Shown in pieces: positions 38,956 through 46,328 of a DNA stretch of 54,648 bases. The notes beneath the pieces were generated by a model. The model was not told the origin of the DNA, did not search any database, and was given only the letters and a program-made list of their open reading frames with translations. The stretch is taken from the NCBI GenBank assembly GCA_910575105.1, contig CAJTDK010000023.1, positions 1 through 54,648 on the forward strand, in the 5' to 3' direction. The position numbers and the translations under genes were made by a program. Source of the stretch: Lachnospiraceae bacterium (GTDB lineage: Bacteria; Bacillota; Clostridia; Lachnospirales; Lachnospiraceae). Every line of letters begins with the position of its first letter. Within the stretch, counting starts at the first letter, position 1.

Positions 38956-39507
38956 TTAACTTTCTTCCGGATTCCCGTCCGGATCGTACCCCTCGGCTTC
39001 CTCCTGCGGCCCACCGTCGCCCTTTTCGTCCTCGCCCTGGGTTTCCTCGGCTTCCTCAAACTCGCCGCCCTCCTGGGCCTCCTGGGCGCTCATTTCGGCT
39101 ATTGCCTGCTCTATCGGTGTCCGGCTGTCGTAGCCGTAATAAAGGTCGTTTAATATTCGGGTAGCGTCCGCCGCCATCCCTATCGCTTCCATGGCAAGCT
39201 CCAGCGCCTGGCTGTAAATATCGCCGCAAATACTCACGCCGTCCTCGCCCTTTACCTGCAATAATGCCAGGTAGTCATCCATTCCCCGCTTAAGGGCTTT
39301 CTGCTTCGCGCCGATCTTGCTGAACGCTTCCGCCGCAATCCCATAACCCTCGTGCTTGCTTTTTACCTGCTTAAGCGGCCAGCCGCTTTCCTCAGCCTCC
39401 ATCCGGCGCTTATCGTAAAAGAACTTAATAACCTTCCCTACGTTGGTCTTAAGGTCCTTTTCCGATTCCAGCCTCACGTCAATTTCCATCTGCTCGTAAT
39501 CGCTCAT
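38956..39507 (-). CDS. Hypothetical early protein with acidic tail
   Basis: This 183-residue helical protein (LESEKDLKTNVGKVIKFFYDKRRMEAEE, then LALLQVKGEDGVSICGDIYSQALELAM) ends with an Asp/Glu/Gly-rich tail of ~50 residues. No family is recognised. It lies in the replication gene cluster. Confidence 0.65.
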   Translation of the reverse strand: MSDYEQMEIDVRLESEKDLKTNVGKVIKFFYDKRRMEAEESGWPLKQVKSKHEGYGIAAEAFSKIGAKQKALKRGMDDYLALLQVKGEDGVSICGDIYSQALELAMEAIGMAADATRILNDLYYGYDSRTPIEQAIAEMSAQEAQEGGEFEEAEETQGEDEKGDGGPQEEAEGYDPDGNPEES

Positions 39508-39515
39508 AGGCTCTT

Positions 39516-39965
39516 TTATTCCTCCTTCTTTTTCTTGGCGTTCTTTGCCGCCTTATTTGTTTCTTTTCTCTTGGCTACGTCGTAATACTGGTAGGGCTTA
39601 ATAAAGTCCTCGAAGTCCTCCGGCAGCTCGCCGTCGTTTTCCTCTACAAGCCCCGCCATGGCCCCGTTCAAGGTCTGGGCGTTTACGGTGCGCTTAATAA
39701 TATCGCCCAGCCCGTGTTCCTCCAATGTGTCATAAAATGCTTCCTCGTCGCAGTCCCCAATCTTGTTATACTTGGTCTTGTCCTGCAAACTGTAAAGGAA
39801 GCCGCCCCGGCTTACCTTCGGGCTTTCTGCGTCGATCATGGCCTGCGCCAGCTCTTTCCGCTTCGCCTCTAATGCCTTATTGTTTTCCGTTGTCGCATCC
39901 TTCAGTTCGTCCTTCTTGTCCAGAAGCTCCTTATACTCGTCAATCAATGTAAAAATATCTGCCAC
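39516..39965 (-). CDS. Hypothetical coiled-coil protein, possibly Gam/Gp157-like
   Basis: This 149-residue protein starts with a coiled coil (LIDEYKELLDKKDELKDATTENNKALEAKRKELAQAMI). It continues with a compact region (GGFLYSLQDKTKYNKIGDCDEEAFYDTLEEHGLGDII) and a Lys-rich tail. The layout resembles coiled-coil proteins paired with SSB-like and recombination proteins in phages. That role is an inference. Confidence 0.6.
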   Translation of the reverse strand: MADIFTLIDEYKELLDKKDELKDATTENNKALEAKRKELAQAMIDAESPKVSRGGFLYSLQDKTKYNKIGDCDEEAFYDTLEEHGLGDIIKRTVNAQTLNGAMAGLVEENDGELPEDFEDFIKPYQYYDVAKRKETNKAAKNAKKKKEE

Positions 39966-39967
39966 TT

Positions 39968-40171
39968 TTATTCCTCCTTGCGAAGCCGGGCTATAACCTT
40001 TGTCAAGTGTTCCGGCTTATAATTTTTGTAGGGACTTTCTTGGTAAAAACCGCCATCTGAATGGATTCCATACCGCCTGTAATACTTCTCCGCCTGCTCC
40101 AGCGTTATCTTTCCTTTGTTGCTTACTTTAATCTTTCCGCCGTCGCTATACTGAAAATTTATTTTCCACAC
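39968..40171 (-). CDS. Hypothetical small protein
   Basis: This 67-residue protein has FQYSDGGKIKVSNKGKITLEQAEKYYRRYG and later YQESPYKNYKPEHLTKVIARL. The family is not known to me. It overlaps the end of the upstream small Cys protein by 13 nt. Confidence 0.65.
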   Translation of the reverse strand: MWKINFQYSDGGKIKVSNKGKITLEQAEKYYRRYGIHSDGGFYQESPYKNYKPEHLTKVIARLRKEE

Positions 40172-40386
40172 GGCTGCGCCTCCTTCTGGTTAAGCGGACA
40201 CCACTTCGGCGCCGTCTTTGTTGGTATCTCGCTTTCGCGGCTCCGGGTGATGATCCGGTGCGGCAGGCACTCGGTTTTTGCCTCCGGGTGCATACAATAA
40301 AACTGGTTCCGGCCGCACCTTACGATCTCCGGCTCCATATGCTGGCAAGTCTTACAAACTGCCTTTTCTTTGCTCGGTTTACTCAT
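40159..40386 (-). CDS. Small Cys-rich protein
   Basis: This 75-residue protein contains CKTCQHMEPEIVRCGRNQFYCMHPEA and a later KWCPLNQ. The paired Cys suggest a small zinc-binding module. Its start overlaps the end of the AbrB-like gene by 8 nt. Confidence 0.7.
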   Translation of the reverse strand: MSKPSKEKAVCKTCQHMEPEIVRCGRNQFYCMHPEAKTECLPHRIITRSRESEIPTKTAPKWCPLNQKEAQPCGK

Positions 40387-40555
40387 GGCTTTCCTCCTTC
40401 CTTTTTGCTATAATGAAAACTTTTTCCCCTTCAAGGTCCGCAAGGGCTACGCTCACCCTCTGATCCGGCTCGAAGCCTGCGGCCTCTCTAAAATCCCTCG
40501 GAAGAATTAAGCGCCCCTTGCCGTCAAGGTTCCGGGTTACTTTAATACCCTCCAT
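40379..40555 (-). CDS. AbrB/MazE-like protein, second in the phage
   Basis: This 58-residue protein has the AbrB signature KVTRNLDGKGRLILPRDFREAAGF (the 'GRxxLPxxxR' turn), then VSVALADLEGEKVFIIAKR. It is a likely dimeric DNA-binding regulator. The ATG at 40555 coincides with the end of the HNH gene upstream. It is only distantly similar to the plus-strand protein at 1418. Confidence 0.85.
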   Translation of the reverse strand: MEGIKVTRNLDGKGRLILPRDFREAAGFEPDQRVSVALADLEGEKVFIIAKRKEESHE

Positions 40556-41067
40556 CAACGCTGCCTCCTATTATTCCTCCGATTGTTCTGCTGCTCTTTC
40601 ATGGTCGCCCACTTGCAATTATCCGGAGAATAGCCTTTATTATTGTCCTTACGGTCAATCGTCAAATTATGGGCATATCCGTTCTTTAAAGCCCAATCGT
40701 AAAACGCTTCAAAGTCCTTTTCCCATTCTTCGCATACTGTTATTCCGCGCCCACCGTAGTTATCGTACTCGTTGGCTTTGGGGTTTCCGCAGCGTTGTTT
40801 CATGCTTGTCCAAATATTATATAAGCGCGTATTCCTTTTTCCGTGTTTATAGTTTCGCTCTGATATCGCTCTGGACACGCTTTCGCTTCTTTTGCAACCG
40901 CAGCTTAAAAGTTTCCCGCTTGTAAAATCTGTTCCGGCTGAAACAAATTCTTTTTCACAATACTTGCAACGGAAACGCCAATAATAACGCCCATTTCTTT
41001 TCTCCGCAACTTCAAGAGCCGTAACTCCCCCGTTGCTTTTTCCGGTTAAATCTTTAAATGCTGGCAT
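40555..41067 (-). CDS. Free-standing HNH homing endonuclease (AP2-like N-terminus)
   Basis: This 170-residue protein matches the phage HNH family: the N-terminal FKDLTGKSNGGVTALE and YYWRFRCKYCEKEF, a Cys cluster (CGCKRSESV), then TRLYNIWTSMKQRCGNPKANEYDNYGGRGITVCEEW and LTIDRKDNNKGYSPDNCKWAT. Such genes are selfish and move between phages. It lies next to the SNF2 helicase part B. Confidence 0.9.
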   Translation of the reverse strand: MPAFKDLTGKSNGGVTALEVAEKRNGRYYWRFRCKYCEKEFVSAGTDFTSGKLLSCGCKRSESVSRAISERNYKHGKRNTRLYNIWTSMKQRCGNPKANEYDNYGGRGITVCEEWEKDFEAFYDWALKNGYAHNLTIDRKDNNKGYSPDNCKWATMKEQQNNRRNNRRQR

Positions 41068-41079
41068 TTTGTTCGCCTC

Positions 41080-42447
41080 CTAAAAATAAGCCTTCCAGTT
41101 GTCTACAACTGTTTTTGCTAAATCTTCTTTTTTTGCAAGTGCTTTTAAAATAATCTCGTCTACGGTTTTCTCTACTACCAAATGAATATATGTGCAGGTG
41201 TTTCTCTGCCCTATTCTGTGAATACGGGCGAGGCTCTGGCTGTAAGCTGCGTAGTTAAAATTTTCGCTGTAATACACGCAGGTATCTGCGGCGGTTAAAG
41301 TAATGCCCAGCCCGGCGGTGTCAATCTGTGCGAGGAATACCTTTATTTCCGGTATCTTCTGGAAGTCTGCTACAATCGGCCCCCGGTCGTCGATCTTGAT
41401 GTCGCCGTATATGCTCCGGTACTGTATCTTTTTCTTTTCCAGGAGCTTCTGTATTAAGTCAATCTCCGGGCGGAACCGGCAGAAAATAACCAGCTTCTTT
41501 CCCTCGCCTATAACGTAATCCTCTAAAATATCCTCCAGGGCGTTTAGCTTCCCCTTAAAGACAAGCTCCGGCTTCGTCCCTTCGTCTGCCTGGATAAAAC
41601 CTCCGGTAAACTGCTGCAGCCGTAGAAGTTTTGTAAGTACGGTCGGGGCTGTTATCATGCCGCCGTTCTCCAGCTCCGCGAAGCTGTCTTTTTTAATTTT
41701 GTCGTAAAGCTGTTTCTCCTTCCCTGCAAGCTGAATATACCGCGTTAAAAATGTCTGCTCCGGCAAGTCGAGCGCTTCCGCCTTCGTTACCCGGTACGCT
41801 ATGCTATGCTCCTTTTGGATAAGCTGATCTAAGTCCTTATAGCCTACAATCTGCTTTCGGTTAAAGCCGCCCATAATGGCGTAGCGCCCCCGGAAAGCGT
41901 AGAAGTTATAGCCGAAAATGTTAGGGTTTAAAAATCGGTACTGGCTGAAAAGGTCTATAGCGTCATTCTGTACCGGCGTACCGGAAAGAATAAGTTTATA
42001 CTTCGCTATGTCCCCGATCTGGTGCATTGCTTTGCTCTGCTCCGCATCGGGCGTCTTGATCCGCTGGCTCTCGTCTGCTATAACCATATCCGGCTTCCAA
42101 TCAATAAGCGCCTCAAACAATCCCTCGCGCCATGTGCTTTCGTAGTTTATGACCGCAACCTTAAGCGCCTTAAAAGGGAAATTGTTAAGAGCTTCCAACT
42201 CCTGCAGGCGCTTTTTCTTATCGCCTAAAAGCACGTTTACCTTGTATTTAAAGTCCGCGTAATCCTTAAATTCCTTCGGCCATACGCTGCAAACCGAAGT
42301 AGGCGCAACCACTAAAACCTTCTCAATGGCTCCCTTCTCGTATGCTGCCCCGGCGATTGCAATCGCGGTTAATGTCTTGCCGCAGCCCATTTCAAACAAA
42401 AGCCCGAAGCCTTTACCCTGGGCGGCGGCCTGCTGCCTCTTTACCAT
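41080..42447 (-). CDS. SNF2-type helicase, part B (Walker A onward)
   Basis: This 455-residue protein carries all ATPase motifs of SNF2 helicases: LLFEMGCGKTLTAIAIAG (motif I), MVIADESQRIK (II), LILSGTPVQNDAIDLF (III), and QSLARIHRIGQRN (VI). It lacks the N-terminal Q-motif region; that region is found, as a separate ORF, at 43561-43947. It has its own start with AGGAGGAAAAAGG ahead. The two parts may make a working two-chain helicase or a broken gene. Confidence 0.85.
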   Translation of the reverse strand: MVKRQQAAAQGKGFGLLFEMGCGKTLTAIAIAGAAYEKGAIEKVLVVAPTSVCSVWPKEFKDYADFKYKVNVLLGDKKKRLQELEALNNFPFKALKVAVINYESTWREGLFEALIDWKPDMVIADESQRIKTPDAEQSKAMHQIGDIAKYKLILSGTPVQNDAIDLFSQYRFLNPNIFGYNFYAFRGRYAIMGGFNRKQIVGYKDLDQLIQKEHSIAYRVTKAEALDLPEQTFLTRYIQLAGKEKQLYDKIKKDSFAELENGGMITAPTVLTKLLRLQQFTGGFIQADEGTKPELVFKGKLNALEDILEDYVIGEGKKLVIFCRFRPEIDLIQKLLEKKKIQYRSIYGDIKIDDRGPIVADFQKIPEIKVFLAQIDTAGLGITLTAADTCVYYSENFNYAAYSQSLARIHRIGQRNTCTYIHLVVEKTVDEIILKALAKKEDLAKTVVDNWKAYF

Positions 42448-42458
42448 CCTTTTTCCTC

Positions 42459-42839
42459 CTACTTGCCAAATACGGCGGCCTTTAAAAGTTCTTCCATGGT
42501 CTGGTTAAGGGCATCCTTCTTTTCCTGCTCCGTAAGGCTGCTTTTAATTTCTTTGCTTTTCGCCTCCAAAATCTGCGCCGCCATGTGAAGGTTGAAGCCT
42601 GCCCTTACTGCGTTTTTACTGGATTTCTCAATCAAAGAAGCGATAAGGTTTCCTACAGTGTCCGCGTAAATTACGTCCGGGATCTCTCTGCCAATAAATG
42701 ACGCCTGCGCCTCAATAATTTTAGCTTTCCCGTTCAAAAACTCCCCGGCCTTGCTTACCGTGAAGCAGATAACCGTATCGCCGTTAAGCTCCTGCTTGTG
42801 GCCGTCCTCGTGTTCAATCAATACTTTTACTTCGCTCAT
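42459..42839 (-). CDS. Hypothetical early protein
   Basis: This 126-residue protein begins SEVKVLIEHEDGHKQELNGDTVICFTVSKAGEFL, a beta-rich pattern, and ends with helices. The ATG at 42839 follows AAGGAAGG. The frame is open upstream to the small amber-ended ORF at 42924-43013, with only the TAG between them. It lies between the two helicase parts. Confidence 0.65.
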   Translation of the reverse strand: MSEVKVLIEHEDGHKQELNGDTVICFTVSKAGEFLNGKAKIIEAQASFIGREIPDVIYADTVGNLIASLIEKSSKNAVRAGFNLHMAAQILEAKSKEIKSSLTEQEKKDALNQTMEELLKAAVFGK

Positions 42840-42923
42840 TCTGTTTATACCTTCCTTTTCGTTTTTATTTATATCAAGGCTCAACGCCTTAATAGCTTCG
42901 TCGAGGGCTTCTGTATCGCCCCA

Positions 42924-43013
42924 CTAAATGCTGGCCGGATCGTCCTTGTCGATCATGCTTTTACAATGGTCCCGCAAGTCCTCCAACCGTTCAATAACAG
43001 CCCGCTTGTCCAT
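42924..43013 (-). pseudogene. Small early gene ended by an early amber codon
   Basis: The reading frame begins KRAVIERLEDLRDHCKSMIDKDDPASI and then meets TAG. The continuation (W-GDTEALDEAIKAL) matches a small phage family of about 55-60 residues whose next residue is usually Trp, so TAG probably replaces TGG. Without the stop it would run in frame into the 42459 gene. The start ATG at 43013 follows a run of 11 G. It is probably a broken or shortened gene; readthrough is possible but unsupported. Confidence 0.5.
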
Positions 43014-43016
43014 GTA

Positions 43017-43580
43017 TCAAATACCCCCCCCCCCGCGTTCTTCGCGCCCTATTGTTGCGGCTACTTCCTGGCGGATGCGCTTCCGGTCTTTCCAAAAGTC
43101 CGTTATAGAAGTCCCACCGCCCCTCATAATCTCTATGGGCGTTTCGCCCTCTGCCATCCTTACAAGGTGTTTTCTCTGCCTCTCCGTAAGCGCTGGCATA
43201 ACCTCGCTTAAAAGGTCCTCTATGTTCTGCTTGGCTTCAATTTCCCGGATAACGTCGCGCTGGTCTGCAAGCTGTCCCAGGTACTCGTTGCCTTCCGCGT
43301 TAAGATCGTTAAGGCTGAATATTATGTAAGTGTCCCTCAGCCGGTCCGCGTGGTATTTCTTTATTTTCGCGGATTCCATCTTCTTAAAGGCAATCGTTGA
43401 AAACTTATACTTGTCCCGAAGCTCTGGCTTTCTGTGCCACTCTTTTACCGCCTGCAGGTAAGCTATGGCGCATATATCGTAATGTTCCGCTTCGGGAAGC
43501 CGGTAGTAATTCAAGAAAGAATATATAAGCCCGTGATTTTCCGCTGCAAATTCGCGCTCTTTACTGCTTAATGCTTCCAT
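43017..43580 (-). CDS. Sigma-70-like phage regulator
   Basis: This 187-residue protein has a region-2-like N-terminus (KEREFAAENHGLIYSFLNYYRLPEAEHYDICAIAYLQAVKEW, then KYKFSTIAFKKM) and a helix-turn-helix C-terminus (ALTERQRKHLVRMAEGETPIEI, then FWKDRKRIRQEVAATIG). It probably directs phage early or middle transcription. It ends in four Gly codons from an 11-G tract. It lies between the two parts of the SNF2 helicase, overlapping the end of part A by 20 nt. Confidence 0.85.
   Translation of the reverse strand: MEALSSKEREFAAENHGLIYSFLNYYRLPEAEHYDICAIAYLQAVKEWHRKPELRDKYKFSTIAFKKMESAKIKKYHADRLRDTYIIFSLNDLNAEGNEYLGQLADQRDVIREIEAKQNIEDLLSEVMPALTERQRKHLVRMAEGETPIEIMRGGGTSITDFWKDRKRIRQEVAATIGREERGGGGI
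43024..43034. repeat. Homopolymer of 11 C (11 G on coding strand)
   Basis: The tract forms the last codons of the sigma-like gene (Gly-Gly-Gly-Gly-Ile-stop) and the ribosome-site region of the next small gene. A change in length would alter the C-terminus of the first protein and may change initiation of the second. A sequencing error is possible. Confidence 0.7.
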
Positions 43581-43947
43581 GGCCGCCCTCCTTATCCTCC
43601 GGCGGCGGCACTAAACCGAAAGTAATAAGCGCCATGTTTGCCGCCCTGGTCTGGTGCTTGTAAAGGGGAAACTTTACCGGGTATTTGTAAAGCGGTTCCG
43701 GCTCCGGCTTCATGCGCTCCGCGTCTACGGCCTGGGCTATAATATTAAGCCGCTGCCGCTCCGCCTCAATGGGCGCCGGAAGCCGTACAATCCCGGCCAG
43801 CTTGTTTAAAAGCTCAATCTCTGCCGGGCCGTAAAACATACGCTCTGCTTTGCTCCACTTCATCTTGCCCCAGCTTTTAATAATCGTGAATTGTGTGTTA
43901 TCGGCGTCTTTTATAAGGATCTGCCCTTCCTTCATGGCCATCTTCAA
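43561..43947 (-). CDS. SNF2-type helicase, part A (N-terminal Q-motif region)
   Basis: This 128-residue protein contains YPVKFPLYKHQTRAANMALITFG, which is the Q-motif stretch that lies just before Walker A in phage SNF2 helicases. It stops after LVPPPEDKEGG. The expected next segment (GKGFGLLFEMGCGKT) begins the separate gene at 42447. About 1.1 kb with three genes lies between them. The start is TTG 43947, ten bases after GGAGG; ATGs at 43941 and 43935 are alternatives. Confidence 0.8.
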   Translation of the reverse strand: MKMAMKEGQILIKDADNTQFTIIKSWGKMKWSKAERMFYGPAEIELLNKLAGIVRLPAPIEAERQRLNIIAQAVDAERMKPEPEPLYKYPVKFPLYKHQTRAANMALITFGLVPPPEDKEGGHGSIKQ

Positions 43948-44579
43948 TTTGCTTTCGCCTCCTTCTCTGTATAAAATGTATGGTTCCCGTGTATGAAAAG
44001 CCGTTCAAGGTTCCGGCTGTGCCAGGTGCTTTCCCCGTCCTCCGGCGTCCGCTCGAAGTATAGCGCCCCCTGGCTTCCGTCCCAGCCCTGGATCTGTATC
44101 AAGTCAAGCGCCGCCCAGCAGTCCGCGTCCGGCTTTACTCGGTCGTATCTGCCGTTATGGTAAGAAGTAAAGGCGTTCTCCTGGGAAATAACGCCGCCTA
44201 CGGTGTCCGGGAACTTCCCGGAGTGCTGCCGGTTATAAATTACAAGAATAACAAGCGCTTTCCCTTCGGTGTCCTCGCCTTCCGCCTCCGCCATGGCCAT
44301 CTTTGCGGCCTTGTATTCTTCGGCGGCTGTCCAGCCTAAGTCCTTCCCCTCCTGCGCCTCGCTGGGCGCCGCTGTAGGCGTTTCCGGTGCTATGGTGGGC
44401 ATTTCCCCGACCGCGTCCGTTTCCTCCAATGCTGGGCGCTCCTGGTTCGTCACAGCGTATACTGAAAAGAACACGCTTCCGGTTGCCAATAGAAAGGCGC
44501 TGCTTATTGCTATCCGCTTTATCAAGTACCGGCGCCGCGCCCTCCGCCTTCTCCGTCTGCGGTATTCTCTGCGCGTCAA
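43944..44579 (-). CDS. SleB-like cell-wall hydrolase with N-terminal membrane anchor
   Basis: This 211-residue protein begins with an Arg-rich cluster and one membrane segment (RIAISSAFLLATGSVFFSVYAV), then a Pro/Glu/Thr-rich linker. The C-terminal ~110 residues match the SleB (hydrolase 2) fold: AMAEAEGEDTEGKALVILVIYNRQ with its likely catalytic Glu, then FPDTVGGVISQENAFTSY and QGALYFE. It lies in the early region, far from the lysis module, so a role at entry or in exclusion of other phages is possible. Confidence 0.85.
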   Translation of the reverse strand: MTRREYRRRRRRRARRRYLIKRIAISSAFLLATGSVFFSVYAVTNQERPALEETDAVGEMPTIAPETPTAAPSEAQEGKDLGWTAAEEYKAAKMAMAEAEGEDTEGKALVILVIYNRQHSGKFPDTVGGVISQENAFTSYHNGRYDRVKPDADCWAALDLIQIQGWDGSQGALYFERTPEDGESTWHSRNLERLFIHGNHTFYTEKEAKAN

Positions 44580-46129
44580 TCCTCCGCACCTCCTTCGGCG
44601 TCCATCTTTTCAAGTAAAAGGGTTAAGGCGTCAACCAGGATCTTATGCTCTTTAATGAACTTCGCCGGGCAGTCGGCCTCGCGGCCTCCGTCAAGGTAGC
44701 CTTTTTCTTTCTTAAGAATGGACTCAACGTCAAAACGGGCGTATTCCTCCGGGTTCGGTTCCGCTTCGGCCTCCGGCTCCTGGGTCTTTTCCTCGTACCC
44801 CATGCAGCCGTTCTCGTGGGTCTTTTTGCCTGCGCACTCTCCCTCATGCTCGCAAGTGTCGCAAAGTACCGGCTCCGGCTCCTGGGTGGTGATGGGCTGT
44901 TCTTCGCTGCTCTCAACCTCCCGAAAATCGCCGTCTATGATTTCCGGCTTTCCCGGTTCCTCCGCCTCTGCCTGCAGCTTCGCGGCGGCCCTGGCTGCCT
45001 TCTTTTCTTCGGCTTCAATCCGGCGCTTTTCCTCCTGCTGCTTAATAAGGTCGCGGACGTTTTTCTGCGCCCCGTTGGAACGCTCCACAAAGTCGGCCTT
45101 CTTTTTCTCCGCCTCCTGGATCTCCTTAATCCGTTTAGCAATCTGCACCCAGGTAAGCTCCTTTTTGTGGTTGATCCGGATGCCCCTGGCGCTCCCGGTG
45201 TAATCCTGCAGCGCGGCTCCCCTGCCGCCTCCGCCTCCTGCGTTTTTGTACCGTTCCTTTAAGTCCTCCGCCGTGATGTTGTCCGTGGTCTTAATACCGG
45301 CCCAGTCGTAAAAGGCTTTTATATCGCGGTCGGAAGGTTCCGGCCTCTTTGCTTCGGCCTCGCGCTGCTGCTTCCGCAGTTCCTCCTGGGCCTGCTTTTT
45401 CTCGTCCTCGTCCTTTTTCTTTGCGACGTCGCAACGGTTGAAGCAAGTTTTATTTGTGCAATTAAGGCAGCAGGGGTCTGGCTCTTTGTCGCCTTCCCGT
45501 ACCGGGGCGAGTTCCGGGTGTAAAAGCTGGCACTCGTCTTTGTAAAGGCTGTAGGCTATATTCTTTTTCCATTCTTCGTTGTTTACCCTGGTACAAGGGA
45601 ACGGGTTCCCCAGCGGGGCGGTTCTGCAGTGCCTGGGTTCCTGCCTTATGGCGCACTCCCTGCAACATGAAAAGCAATCGTATTTTCCGTCGCCGCATCC
45701 TGGTGTGGTAAGTAAGGAACCTTCCGGGCGCTCCGTTTTCGGAAAGCCGTAGAAGGAACGCGGCGCCTCCTGCCTTTTCTTCATGGCGCGTATCTCCCGG
45801 ACCGTTGTTTCCTGCGTTACCTTTTCGAGTTCCTCGTCCGGCAAGCCTAACATTTCCTGCAGCTTGCTTACGCCCATCCCGATGTACTTCTCCGCCATAT
45901 GCTCCCCGCCGTCAATGGAAAAACGGGCGTTAATGGCCATGAAACGTGAAGCGCTGGAAGTGCTTAAGCCGTACTCGCCTTTTGCGAAGTCCCATATATT
46001 TTTATAGCCGTCCTCCGTGAAAAGCGTGTTTTCGCTGATCTGCCGAAGGAAGTAGCCAACCATAAAGAAGTCTTCGGCGGCGTCGTTTAAGTGGTTCCTT
46101 ATCCCGCTTTTCAAGTCCTGGTATTCCAT
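44576..46129 (-). CDS. Large Cys-rich early protein with coiled coils
   Basis: This 517-residue protein has an N-terminal domain (GIRNHLNDAAEDFFMVGYFLRQI … NIWDFAKGEYGLSTSSASRFMAIN) typical of host-contact or replication-linked phage proteins whose function is not known. Cys clusters follow (CGDGKYDCFSCCRECAIRQ … CCLNCTNKTCFNRC), suggesting zinc binding. Long Lys/Glu coiled coils and a further Cys pair (CDTCEHEGECAG) complete it. The palindrome copy 4 lies inside. It is the largest gene of the first early block. Confidence 0.7.
   Translation of the reverse strand: MEYQDLKSGIRNHLNDAAEDFFMVGYFLRQISENTLFTEDGYKNIWDFAKGEYGLSTSSASRFMAINARFSIDGGEHMAEKYIGMGVSKLQEMLGLPDEELEKVTQETTVREIRAMKKRQEAPRSFYGFPKTERPEGSLLTTPGCGDGKYDCFSCCRECAIRQEPRHCRTAPLGNPFPCTRVNNEEWKKNIAYSLYKDECQLLHPELAPVREGDKEPDPCCLNCTNKTCFNRCDVAKKKDEDEKKQAQEELRKQQREAEAKRPEPSDRDIKAFYDWAGIKTTDNITAEDLKERYKNAGGGGGRGAALQDYTGSARGIRINHKKELTWVQIAKRIKEIQEAEKKKADFVERSNGAQKNVRDLIKQQEEKRRIEAEEKKAARAAAKLQAEAEEPGKPEIIDGDFREVESSEEQPITTQEPEPVLCDTCEHEGECAGKKTHENGCMGYEEKTQEPEAEAEPNPEEYARFDVESILKKEKGYLDGGREADCPAKFIKEHKILVDALTLLLEKMDAEGGAED
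45421..45434. promoter_or_regulatory. Palindrome TTGCGACGTCGCAA, copy 4
   Basis: This copy encodes Cys-Asp-Val-Ala inside the 517-residue early protein, as copy 2 does in the protease. The next five bases (CGGTT) also match copy 3. Confidence 0.4.
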
Positions 46130-46163
46130 CTTATCCCTCCTTGTCTACCTGGCTTCTTTTTCC

Positions 46164-46328
46164 CTATGCCCGGCTGGCTTTCGGTTCCTCTGCCGTCCGG
46201 CTGGGTCTGGAGCTTATAAGAAGCTCCGCAATCAATCTATATACGGCTTCGGTTTTTCCAGTGGGCGGTATCGTCCGCCCCTCTATGCTCTTAAGCTCCG
46301 TACCGTCCGCTAAAATGTGTTTAATCAA
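46164..46328 (-). CDS. Small early protein (TTG start)
   Basis: This 54-residue gene starts at TTG 46328, overlapping the previous stop by 4 nt. AAGGGAGGCGGGG lies at good spacing. The protein begins IKHILADGTELKSIEGRTIPPTGKTEAVYRLIAEL, a coherent beta-then-helix pattern seen in small phage proteins. Function is unknown. Confidence 0.7.
   Translation of the reverse strand: MIKHILADGTELKSIEGRTIPPTGKTEAVYRLIAELLISSRPSRTAEEPKASRA

Noticed and set aside
42459-43013. Phage-wide TAG recoding
   Set aside because: gpJ and at least two small genes end in TAG right at or before overlapping downstream starts, so TAG works as a stop in this phage.
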